Source: Glossina fuscipes
Lineage: Eukaryota > Arthropoda > Insecta > Diptera > Glossinidae
Reading direction: 5' to 3'
Length of the DNA stretch: 64,000 bases
NCBI RefSeq assembly: GCF_014805625.2
Contig: NW_023998417.1
Span: 13,827,310-13,891,309 of the forward strand
Shown here in pieces: positions 24,961-35,262 of the stretch (position 1 is the stretch's first letter; every line of letters begins with the position of its first letter). The notes beneath the pieces were generated by a model. It was not told where the DNA came from, ran no database searches, and worked only from the letters and a program-made list of their open reading frames with translations. Position numbers and translations under genes: made by a program.

Positions 24961-27374
24961 TAAATAGCGACCAGTAACAAGTAAGGATGGATGCCAGCGC
25001 CCAATTTATATAATATGAAGGAAGGCATCTTTTTCCAAACCCATTTCCATTCCATTGAAATCATTTTCTAAACTACCTTCGCCCTTCAATTAATATCCGA
25101 AGAATGAATAGAGCAAACATAAGCAATAGCACAGCAGTTTTTTGACGGCACTTTTTTGGATATTTTGTGCCAAGCAAGCTTCCCATGTTAAAAGTTTTTT
25201 CATATAACGGATTAATTAACGAAATGTTGCGTTTAGCAAAGAATTCTATTATCTTTATAACTTAAATGAATCGCTCATCATGGCGAAGAGAAACTCGATG
25301 GACTCTAATTATATAAGCAAAACTACTCAACGTCACAAGCACACTCTCACATAAACTATCTGATTATTATGATGGAATTATGAGACATGCGAAGAGCACT
25401 AGGCAGTGTAATTAAATATTTGATTATTATAAGTAAAGTGAAACTTTAATTACACATCTTCCACTAGAGTGATTTTATTGAAACTGATTCAGTTGCAAAC
25501 AAACGATTAAACGAACAATTAGGGGAAAACCGCCTTCAAAACGAAACTTAAAATTGAATATAAGAAAACGAAAGTTAAGAGTAAATCTATGAAAATTATA
25601 TTTTTATGTTAGAAAATAGTTTTATTGTTGTTGTTGGAAATCCTCCCGTCAGTAAATATAAGATCAGAAAAATTCAAATTTATTTAAACTTAATCCTGCG
25701 TAGAACTAACTTCTAGTTCCCCTACTATAATATGATGTCGACATTGATTTTAATTTACTTAAATGAGTTCACGTGCGCTGAGTATTTTTGATTTTTTGCG
25801 CTAAAAATATTTTTTAAATTGTTTTTAATTAATTTTCTACAACAACGTCTGTAACAATCAGGAAAAAAAGAAGTTTCTTTGTGCTTGTTGAGATTCATTA
25901 TGAGTAGCTCATCTCAACTAAAATTGTGAAGAGGAATAAACGAAAATGATGTAGACATTGTTTGCACCCTACATCAGTGCCGTTATACGAAGTGAAGACA
26001 ACTTATTCCACACGTTATATAACAAAATTTACATCGCTGTGCGTCTAGATTCTGCTATGAGTTTCAGTTCGAGCTCGGCTTACCTTAAGGTGTTATAAAA
26101 ACGTAGCAACTTTGTTTGTTTGAACCTGGCTTTGGTGATATCAATAAAATAGATAAGGCTCTTGTCTAGTTCAATAAAACACTTTTTCTTCGTAGTTATC
26201 CTTGGTTTGCTTGACATATCTTTGACAAGAGCTTGTTTCTGTTGCTTAATAACAAAAAAGACTAACTACATTTTTATTCAATTGTAATAAATAAATAAAC
26301 ACTCGCGACATTGTTAACATTTTATAATTATATGCAAATGTAAATAAACATGACATTCTTTCAATGCTGGAGTTTGCAGCTTGAGAAACCAGGGCCAGTC
26401 TTCGCGTTGTGCGGATATATCTTACGATGTAATAAAGTGAAGCCATCTTTTTCTGATGTTCTTTTTATTATAGTATCCGTAACTAGTGGGTAAAATATAT
26501 CAAGTTCCCGACTCTATTTGTATTTGTATTGAAGCTATTGTTGAAATTTCAATGACATAAAAATTAGAGTAGACGGGCAGGTAGCAAAGCTATTCCGGTC
26601 ATTCGACAATGTCTATACACATATACAATCATAGTTGTTATTGAATTCTGGATTCGCTTGCGACAGACAGAGATTGAAGAAGCTTTAAAAGAACCAAGAT
26701 TCGAAAATGCTGTTCTCTCTAAGTCATTCGCAAACTTACTGTAGATACCAGTATAGGAATTAGCAGAAAGATTTATCTGTAAGCTCGGTTCCTACGTAGG
26801 AATAAACAAAAAACAGCCGATTAGGGTGACTGGAAGATCTGACAACGTAACAAGCAAAGGATAAGGAGGCGAAAGCAAAGAAGTAACACATAGAGGACGA
26901 CATGTAGAGAAAGAGGAGCAAATTTGAAAACTTTGAACAAATATTTATTATCAACTATGTTGGCTGTCCGTCCATTAGCTTCTTGCAATAATTGATCTGC
27001 TGGCACTTGATATTTAACTAATGCCCCATTGTTGCATGTTTGCACGAGATGTTGGTGATGGGTATCCAAAATTCGTTGAATGGCGACTATAACTTTCGTA
27101 CTGTTGCTCTTTATGTTAAAACAAACTTAAGAGTAACACTTACCAGATGTTGCTCTTCTGCAATACAAATATTAAATAATAACATAAATCATTACGTCGT
27201 CTGTGATAGAAGAGACAAGGTCGGAATATATTAAGTGTTTTATTACATATGTAATTCTGTGAACCTCTGGGTCATATATCTGGGAATTTATTCAATTTTT
27301 TTTCAAAAAACAAAAACTTTCCTCTGTTCCATAAACATGTTTTTAAGATGCGATTTTCTTAAATACTACTCAGT

Positions 27375-27401
27375 ACTCATGAGTGAAATACACTCATGAG
27401 T
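27375..27401. repeat. Perfect 11-bp inverted repeat with 5-base loop
   Basis: ACTCATGAGTG (27375-27385), AAATA, then CACTCATGAGT (27391-27401). Each arm contains the self-complementary octamer CTCATGAG. A TGACTCA (AP-1-type) site follows at 27408. It may be a hairpin or a paired protein-binding site. Confidence 0.6.
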
Positions 27402-28837
27402 TTTGACTGACTCATTTAATGTTACTCGTATGTCATTTGTAAATGGTTTTCAATTAACAAAGTATGACAATTTTGTTTAAAAGGCAAAAAAGGCACAAAA
27501 AAAGGTTATCGTATAATGAAAGCATGCAAAAAAATGCGTATGTGTTATAGTTTTATAGCAAAGAATTTTTTAAGTATTATCCAAAAGCAAAGAAAAATCA
27601 AAGCAAGAAATAAATGAAAGAAATTAATGAAAATTTTAAAAATCTCATAGGTTTCCTTTATCGTTCCTGCCTGTTTTTTGAAAAGAAAAACAGGAAGCAA
27701 TGATCACTATAGCCGCATAGCATAAAGTATGTGCAGATTCACAGATACAGATACAAGATACAAAGCAGAGGCATATTGATAGACAGTCTGGCAGTCAAAA
27801 CAAACCAGTCAAACTTTACACACTTGCAAAATAAACACAACTACAAACAAAGTCGTATGGATGTGTACTCAAGCGAAAGACAACACTTTTCCCTTTTACT
27901 CCGGCAAGTTTTTTTTTTGTGCGTCGATGTCGGCTTTTCTAAATTCTTTTTTCTTTTTTTTTTTTTTTTTCATAAATAATCTTATTGAATGCACGCGGGA
28001 CTAGTGCAGTAGAGTGTTGTGGGTGTCATAAGCAAGACGGTATTTAGCATTTATATCTGCTTAGTTCGCTATAGTAGAAGTGTGTTAGTTTCGGCGATAA
28101 CATGTAGATCTCTGGATCATAACGCCACATACAAGAAAATTACAAACCACATTAATTTTTAATCATTGCATTCCAGACCTTTGCATGAAGAACGTAGTTT
28201 GAACGAGTATAGCCTGCTTCCTGAATATGGGGCATATTGTTGAAATGAAGCAAGACGTAAAATAAAAAAACTCCTCTTAGACAATAGGAAATTGTGAAAA
28301 ATTTCAATTTTATTTATATACGAATGGCACTAAAGGCCTAAAAACGTATGACTCCGCAGTGCTGATGACACACATTTGATTGCATAGTATTTTTTGTCTG
28401 TGTAACTCCAAAAAACAAAACAAAAAATAAAACAAAATATGTGCGCGAGTTTCCTACTATTGTTATAAATAGCGTTAATTAAATGATAATTTATTGGTGA
28501 ATGCGTGCGTTTTTCTTGTTTCTTTTACTAGCAATAGAAACATATAAACAACGAATAAAATGATTTAAAACAAGTTGTTAAAATTCAAATTAAAAAAAAA
28601 AAAAAACTTGTTTCTTAACTTAAAAGATTTACCAAGAAATCAATTACGTAAAGTAACTAATTAAAATAAAAGAATAGACCTAAAGACGCTCACGTGAAGT
28701 GCGAAAATCTAATCTACTGCACGTATCACACAGAAAGCAACGACGCGAAAAAAACGACCTTCAGCATTACTTAGCCTACGTTAATGTTCCTCTTAATGGT
28801 ATTACTTCACTTCAGCATCGGCTAAAACATATATAAA

Positions 28838-29215
28838 AAACAAGTAAGAATAGCTTTTCATAGCATGGACATATCATGGAATACCTACCTATTACCCTTA
28901 ATAAGTCCTAATATTCATGTAGCGGAAGCATAAACGACCTTGATAGACATTACCTTTTAGGTGCTTTTTATAGATTTTTTATATCCGCCACCGAAAGTTA
29001 GGATGATATTCATTTTTGTCATTTGTACACCACGCTTACGTGAAAGATTCAAGAGCCCATACGAAGTGTACATACGAATCGATTTAAACATGTCCATCTG
29101 TCTGGTTGCAAAAGCTATGATATCGTCTTCAAATTTGGCCAAAACATTAAAAGCGGGTCAAATCACCCGAAGACTGCGCCTAATTTCAATTAATACCTTT
29201 TTTGTTCACCAATGA
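28838..29215 (+). mobile_element. Decayed copy of a dispersed fly repeat
   Basis: It starts AAACAAGTAAGAATAGC and continues with GGAATACCTACC-type sequence, then CCGCCACCGAAAGTTAGGAT and TCATTTTTGTCATTTGTACA, then GTCCATCTGTCTGGTTG. The order matches, from memory, a very common non-coding repeat of calyptrate flies (AACAAGTAAG, CCCACCACCG, TTTTGTCATT, GTCCGTCTGTCTG). The same head recurs at 42046. No intact ORF; ORFs on both strands are by-products. Confidence 0.45.
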
Positions 29216-30704
29216 ATTTGAGCAGATGCGCAATAAAAATTTTAAAGCGTTTTTTAGATTAATAGAAATATCAATATCTGTTTTAGCCGAATGTAACTTT
29301 CCTCCTCACTTCGATTATTCAGCTATTGGAGGGTGCTATTGGGATGTGCGGATTAAGTATCCTCTTAAACTTCAGGAGTGATTTGTTCATCAAAAACATG
29401 TACGCGCAAGATCTTAAGTTTCTATCTTAATTCTTGTAAAGTTAAGAAATGCAGCAACAGAGACCGAAAAGACGGACAAGCATAGCTAATTGGGCTGAGG
29501 ATGTGAATGAAAGCGAGCGAGCATATGCCCATCTGCGGACGATGATGATAAGCGCAGCAAATAGTTCATTCAATGTACAATGATGTAGTAATAGTTCTTC
29601 ATTGGTAGAGTTGGTTCTGGTTCTTCATCGAGCAATCGCTTGAAAGTCGCTTACATTCATTCACAATTCATTTCTAAACATTGGATTTGGAAATTTGCAT
29701 TAACGGAAACTAACCTCAAAAAAAAAATCGTTTACAACTTACTACTATAGAAAATTTCCATTAGAAATTCAATGTGAAAATTTTGTCACGCATTAGAGGC
29801 TTAGAAGCTTAGGCTGAAAGTCATACGGAATTAACTTCAGGGAGAAAACATTTGTTTTTTTGATTGGTATTTGTTTTGGCGCGAAAGTGAAGTACATTCC
29901 ATAACCGATGCGAGCCAATGAATCAAAGTCTTATTATTGTTAATCCCCTACACTGCAAATGCAACGTCAATGCACAAAAGACAAAGTTTTATTTGATATC
30001 TGTCGGCTGTTGTCTCAATTTGTCCTGATTGTTTGGTTTCTTGTGTTCACAGTGCAGTTTTACGCAGTTTTTCGCAGTTTTTTTATTTATTTTATTAAAT
30101 TTTCCTTTTTTGGTCTTAAGACCCTTTAACAAAATGTCTTCTTTTCTGTCTGTTGCCTGTCATATTTGTCTGTCTAGTATTTAAATATTTTTATAAACAT
30201 TAAACATATGCGATTAAAGATGCCTCGCTTTATATAACACACTGTGGCGCGGTGCAATGGTGCCTCCAAAAACTCCGAAACAATTAAAATAATATTGCAA
30301 GAATGGCAGGAGTTAAAAATAAATTTTAAATGCATCATCCATTTCTGGGTGGAGATTGTGAAGACGCGGCAAATATTCCCAGCATTGAATGCGTGCACAA
30401 AAATTTGCTCATTTGTTAGCACAACGAGGGGGAGAAGACATTGAAAGGGTGTAAAAATGTGCGATTCTTTCTTGCATGCAATTCTTCTGTAACAATATAC
30501 GCACATGCCGGCACGTACACGCAGTTAGAAGATAAAAACAATCGCATAAAAGTAGACCTTGTGGTTGCCAGTAGAGAGAGAGAAGTCCTTGAAAACTATT
30601 TGTAGTTTTTTAGGCGAACACTTAGATTACTTTGAAATATTGCCTTTAATATATGATCGCATATAGTGTCGGTCTTGGCCCCTTATCTGGTCTTTATATA
30701 AATA

Positions 30705-30708
<4 letters not shown>

Positions 30709-30740
<32 letters not shown>
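30709..30740. repeat. (AT)n microsatellite
   Basis: A pure AT run about 330 bases upstream of the first stumps coding exon. Confidence 0.9.
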
Positions 30741-30742
<2 letters not shown>

Positions 30743-30950
30743 ACTCTCTACAATTACAGTACATATATATACATATGTATTGTTTTGGCTGAAAATCAAC
30801 TCAAATTATATCACAAACAAACAAACGATTCGTAAAGACATATGCTACGCTATCTGATATCTTAGATGGCATAGTGAAATGCTTTCATTCTATATTAAAT
30901 CCTGGTTAAGCAAACATTTGGTTTTCCCATAAACGTACAAACCTCTAAAC

Positions 30951-30970
30951 ACACATACATATGTATGTGT
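30951..30970. repeat. Perfect 20-bp palindrome upstream of stumps coding exon
   Basis: ACACATACAT is followed directly by its reverse complement ATGTATGTGT. It lies about 100 bases before the acceptor of the first coding exon. CA/TG-rich sequence makes such palindromes easier to form by chance. Confidence 0.5.
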
Positions 30971-31084
30971 AATCGGTTCGCTTACCGTACATATGTGCTT
31001 GCCAGCGTACAACCACCAGGATCACCTTATAATTTATGCGTTGCTTTGGTTTGCTTGGTTTTTTTTTCAGACAACTGCGGCACG

Positions 31085-31239
31085 ATGAGCAACAGCATGA
31101 CCAGCTCTACAAATTCGTACAATATGGATGACATTTTAATAGTGACTGCCAAGCATAGCGAACGTGCTATATTAAGGGCGAACTTTTTGAAAAATCACTT
31201 CGATAAAATCACCAAACAGCGTGGACGCAAACCTTTCAA
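31085..31239 (+). CDS. stumps: stumps coding exon 1
   Basis: The exon itself probably begins at 31071, after a T-rich tract and CAG, leaving 14 bases of 5' UTR before the ATG. It encodes MSNSMTSSTNSYNMDDILIV onward, the start of the TIR-like region. The donor GTAAGT is at 31240 (phase 2), so AA plus C at 31311 makes Asn in RKPFNFLHIKIED. Confidence 0.9.
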
Positions 31240-34200
31240 GTAAGTTTTCAATTTAAATAAATGAAATTTTTTATTAAAATATTTAATTCAAATAAAAAAA
31301 TTGTTGTTAGCTTCTTGCACATTAAAATCGAGGATGGTCCATTTAGTGAGCAAATCGCAAGTAAATACCAAAACACTGCCTTACAAATTGTAATACTCTG
31401 TCCGGCTCTATTGGCCCTATCGCATTCACTGCTTATGTCCCAGCTATCGGCTATAGTACGAGTTGAAAAAGTGCTGGGCATTCTCTTAGATGTTGCTGAC
31501 GAGAAAGTTAAAGAAGTTCATAAAACAGGTACAAGTCTTGTTAAATATTTTCCGCTTAACCTCGAACAAAAACTGTTTTTGCCCTTTCTTAGCTCTGCCT
31601 AATTATCTACGATGGCGCCGTTGTGCCATTCGTGACAACGACCAAGCACAGATCAGTAACATATTGGGCATTGCTACTGACATCCTGGGTCGCGCCTTGT
31701 GTCAACGCCCCGTTTGCAATGAAAGTGCCGGCAACATATCGCGTAGTGTTTCGAGTTGTTCAGACGGTTTCACTATTTTGCCAAGGAAAGTTAAAATTGG
31801 CCAAAATAAAGTAGTTGCAATGCTTAACGAGCCTTTGGAAAGAGACGACATCTTGAAAATTACCGTTGAAAAATCGGGCGAATTAATCGAGTTACGCAAC
31901 TTCAAATGCCGCAATCCATATACGGTGCAATTTGCTATACCAGGTAATTAAAAAACACGACCACTTATCGAACGATGACAGAACATTTACGTTTCTTCCT
32001 CGTGTGTTTCTCTGTGTTTTTTTTCGATTTAGAGTCATGCATGGAAATTTCAACAATGATTGAAATACGTATTGAGAAGAATGATAAGAATCTTGGTGCA
32101 AGACCCATTAAATGCGAATCACGACTGCGAGAGTTGGAGCAGTTATTACGCGCTGAGAATTCACCGATTGAGTTTATGTGCCATGCACTAGGAATTGGAC
32201 CGATAGAACGCGATGACTTGGATTTACATCTTTTGCAATGTTTTCAAAAGAATATGCCACCAAATTTTCATTTACTCAACGGCCCGTACGAGAAACAACA
32301 TCAACATCAACAACAACGACATCATCACTTATTGTCAATGCGTGAAACAAGCCCCGAAGAATATCCAACACTACTGCATTTTGCCGCTCGCTGGGGATTG
32401 ACCCGTTTGTGCATGCAGCTGCTTGAATGTCCGGGTGGTGATACCGCCTGCGGAGTACGTAATTGCTCTGGTAAAACGCCAGCCGAATTGGCCGAATCTG
32501 AGGGGCATCATAAGCTGGCTCGTAATATAATGAGTTTTTCGGAGTTTCATGAATTAACCACCATGTACCATTACTTCAAAGGCATTACAATCAATAATGA
32601 TAGCAAGAATAATCAAAATTCCGGTGGTAATAAGTGTCATAATGCCAAAGTTATAATAGAAGCCTCCAAATCGAATCCGGCTTCTCCTAGAAGCAAACAA
32701 CCGAAATCACCCAGTCATCAATTGCCCGATAAGGCAACCAACGAACAGCCAACCGAATATATGGAAATGTCGAGTGGTTCAGACCGTGAAAATACACCCG
32801 AGATTAAGAGTAAAACTATCGAAACTCGGGCGATAACAAATCTCAATTACATCAGTGTAGAGATAGAAGATGAAAATTCGTCTGACATCAGCAAGAACTT
32901 CGATTCTAACAAAACTTTTACGGGACCTGAGATAACTTCTAAAGAACTTTTGATTACCGAACCGCCTTATTATTCTTCCCAAGAGCAAAATAAAAATCAT
33001 ACGGCAGAGAATATCACAGATTCACCCTATCAAACTGATAAGTTCAGTCATGAATGCTCACAACTTTTGGAAAATTGTTCAGATACTGCAGCCTCCGCCA
33101 ATGATTACGTATTACAACCGTCTAATATACCCGTAATGCATGCTAACTCTGTCACAGACGGAGATGATGGTAACTATTTAACACAGCCTTCGAATATACC
33201 GGTAGAAGAGGACGTTTTACAAAGTTGCCGTCAAAATTTGTCACGGGTCGGTTCTTCATCACGTTTGGCATGCCAGCAACCAACTTATGGAACTTTAAAA
33301 CGTACTGGCTCAAACGCTTCTAGTGGTGCCCGTTCGACTGTAGACGATGAATTGGCAGAAATTATGCATGATTTTAAAAACAACGTCCTGTCCATACGAG
33401 AGGTTGAGGTATTAGTAGAGAAATGGAAACATCGGAACGATGTACAACAAAGTTTCCGTGAGAAACAAGAACAAATTGATCAGTTGCGCAAAGAATACGA
33501 GCGCATACAAGATCAAATGCGAACTCATTTAAAACGTGACACGCCTTTCGATAAATTTAAAAAACTGTTTTCCCGTCACAAATCCTCATCAAGCTTAGGA
33601 CACGAGAAGAACTCTTGTATAGACGGAATGCTGGATGAAACCAAATCCTCCATTACTACCACGTCCAGTTTCAAGTCATCGGCAAGACCTATTAGCTCAT
33701 TAAGTTTACAATCGGTTTCTTCTTCAAGCTCATCAGGACGTCTAAGTACTGGCAGTAACTGCAGCGGTACCTCCTTGGGTGACTCCGGTACCCATTCAGA
33801 TCATGAAGAACGTCGATTTGGGTGTCGTTTAGGTTCTCCCGGTACATTAACAGATAACTACTTAGTACCACCACCACCAAGACCAATATTTACACCTAAC
33901 TCTACACCAGGCGATGAACGACATCAAATTGTCTTTCCCTCGCCCATGTCTTCGTGTACGCGTCTCAATTCCCCTACCAGTCCATTGGGTAACGAACACT
34001 ACCAAATGTTTCCCTCCAATATACCGGTTTACAACAGCCAGAGCACAAACAATTCCCAGAACAGTAACAGTAACTATTTGAATACAATAATGGAAGCAAA
34101 TCACGAACCTGATCATAATTACCAAAATCAAAGCAACGTTACCTTGCAACCGATAAAATTAAATGAAAAGTCGAATATAATCTACGGGAAATTGAATAAA

Positions 34201-34425
34201 ATCACACCCACTTGCAGTTCTTTTAAGCCGGCTACGGCAACACAAAAAGCTGAATCTCGAAACGGTTGTATCGAAGTACAGGCTGAGGTCTATCAGAATG
34301 TCGGGAGCAATTTAAACAAATGCTTAGAGGAGGCCGAGAAAGCTAACGGCAAGGAAGCCTCAAAGACAACAGAAGATGCTCAGATTGACCCAGGAAGTGA
34401 TAGTCACAATTACATAAATTGTTAG
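31085..34425 (+). CDS. stumps: Stumps/Dof: FGF-receptor adaptor, 1038 aa
   Basis: The CDS joins 31085-31239, 31311-31528, 31593-31943 and 32033-34425 (phases 2, 1, 1; 3117 nt including TAG). The product belongs to the Dof/BCAP/BANK adaptor family and, in Drosophila, couples the FGF receptors Heartless and Breathless to Ras-MAPK signalling during mesoderm spreading and tracheal migration. Visible layout: TIR-like region about 14-160 (DDILIVTAKHSERAILRANF, IVILCPALL); DBB domain about 178-320; ankyrin-like segment about 352-406 (YPTLLHFAARWGLTRLCMQL, NCSGKTPAELAESEG); coiled coil about 675-742; Ser-rich and proline-rich tail (YLVPPPPRP). Tyrosine motifs include YMEM at 484 (PI3K-type YxxM) and pYxN-type YLNT 923, YQNQ 938, YQNV 995 and YINC 1035. 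Length is close to the roughly 1010 residues I recall for the Drosophila protein. It is cytoplasmic, with no signal peptide or membrane segment. The start is the first ATG after an acceptor at 31070; 5' non-coding exons lie upstream, unplaced. Confidence 0.93.
31311..31528 (+). CDS. stumps: stumps coding exon 2
   Basis: Acceptor TTGTTGTTAG ends at 31310. It encodes the core of the TIR-like region (FLHIKIEDGPFSEQIASKYQ, then IVILCPALLALSHSLLMSQL). Donor GTACAA at 31529, phase 1. The intron on each side is about 70 bases, typical of flies. Confidence 0.92.
31593..31943 (+). CDS. stumps: stumps coding exon 3
   Basis: Acceptor CTTTCTTAG ends at 31592. It encodes ALPNYLRWRRCAIRDNDQAQ and the first half of the DBB domain (SDGFTILPRKVKIGQNKVVA to NPYTVQFAIP). 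Donor GTAATT at 31944, phase 1. Confidence 0.92.
32033..34425 (+). CDS. stumps: stumps coding exon 4 (large 3' exon)
   Basis: Acceptor TTCGATTTAG ends at 32032; G plus AG gives Glu, then SCMEISTMIEIRIEKND. This 2.4-kb exon carries the rest of DBB, the ankyrin-like segment, all the tyrosine motifs, the coiled coil and the Ser-rich tail. The open frame extends upstream into the intron, so the acceptor rather than the first ATG sets its start. Confidence 0.93.
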
Positions 34426-34738
34426 GAAATTCCGATGCAAAATATTCCGAGGAGAAGAAGTACGACAGAATTTGAAAAAACTCATAGAACGAAGAAATGA
34501 TGACGTCAATAGGTGGACGGAGTTCCTGAAGGAATTCATAAATTATGTACATATTATTCGTAAGCGTAAAATTCCGAGTCAATTAGGCTGCGTTCGTTCG
34601 TTTTTTGTCTCAATCATTTGCCTGCGAGAATGTTCCGAATTCGGATCTTTAGATGAAGTTAAGAAACAGATGGGATTCCCCTCCACACAACGAAGTGAAG
34701 ACAACTTGACAACTTACAGCAAATTTCGAATTTTATGA
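34418..34738 (+). CDS. ORF overlapping the stumps stop, in its 3' UTR
   Basis: About 106 open codons in the +1 frame relative to stumps, with a charged, helix-prone start (RKFRCKIFRGEEVRQNLKKL then IERRNDDVNRWTEF). It has no ATG near its beginning, so it would need a splice or frameshift to be translated. It matches no family I know. It may be chance, or a remnant or alternative C-terminus. Confidence 0.15.
   Translation: MVRKFRCKIFRGEEVRQNLKKLIERRNDDVNRWTEFLKEFINYVHIIRKRKIPSQLGCVRSFFVSIICLRECSEFGSLDEVKKQMGFPSTQRSEDNLTTYSKFRIL
34426..34500 (+). CDS. Possible stop-codon read-through extension of stumps
   Basis: In frame after the TAG at 34423-34425 there are 24 open codons, EIPMQNIPRRRSTTEFEKTH then RTKK, before TGA at 34498. 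Read-through is common in flies, but this stop context (TAG G) is not the most favoured one, and 24 open codons can arise by chance. Confidence 0.15.
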   Translation, partial: EIPMQNIPRRRSTTEFEKTHRTKK

Positions 34739-34990
34739 TTATGTCAATTTACTTGAGATAGAAATAATGAAGAACAGAGAGAGAAATAGTTTAAAGTCAA
34801 GCATAATTTTCTTCCTTTAGTTTAAAGTCCTTATTTCATTTTAATATTTTTGTATAATTATTTTAATTGTTGTAAGTAAATGTTTTAAAGCATTTCAATG
34901 AGTATAAACTAGTTAATGTTTAATTAAAAATTAATTAATTGCAAAAAAAGATACGAGTAAAAGTTAAGAAAATATGTTATGAAAATATGT

Positions 34991-35262
34991 AATAAACACA
35001 CTTTTTAAATATATGAAGACTGCGCATAAGAGGAAAGTATAACAACATAGATAATAGCAAGCACTCTTTTGAAACGTTAATGTGTAATTAAAAATTAAAA
35101 AAATTAAAAAAAAAAATAAAATAAATTAACCATTATAAGAAGGGTATATTTTCTACGGCACAACCAAATATATTCAAACATATCATATTTTTATTTACCT
35201 GCAATATATAAGGAGTAAATAAAACTAGCTTTACATACATATTCATAATAATTTGCAATAAA
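34991..35262 (+). terminator. Candidate poly(A) signals of stumps
   Basis: AATAAA occurs at 34991-34996, 35218-35223 and 35257-35262, giving a 3' UTR of roughly 0.6-0.9 kb. The intervening sequence is very AT-rich, as expected for a fly 3' UTR. Confidence 0.4.

Larger units (their letters stand above)
10295..31070. other. Long non-coding region upstream of the first stumps coding exon
   Basis: About 20 kb with no recognised protein. It holds microsatellites, long A or T tracts, decayed repeats (17,620-17,790; 24,710-24,960; 28,838-29,215), and weak ORFs. It should contain any 5' non-coding exon, promoter and enhancers of stumps; I could not locate them. A strong acceptor at 13201-13244 is followed by 20 open codons (ENVQQTVRNHIPYKS...) but has no identified partner. 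Confidence 0.4.

Noticed and set aside
30174..30506. 110-codon minus-strand ORF facing a 66-codon + strand ORF
   Set aside because: Neither shows a domain, and the + strand one would begin at GTG. Probably intronic or upstream sequence of stumps.
31975..32032. ATG-led upstream extension of stumps exon 4
   Set aside because: The pyrimidine tract encoding FFLVCFSVFFF is the polypyrimidine tract before the acceptor at 32032; DBB continuity requires splicing there.
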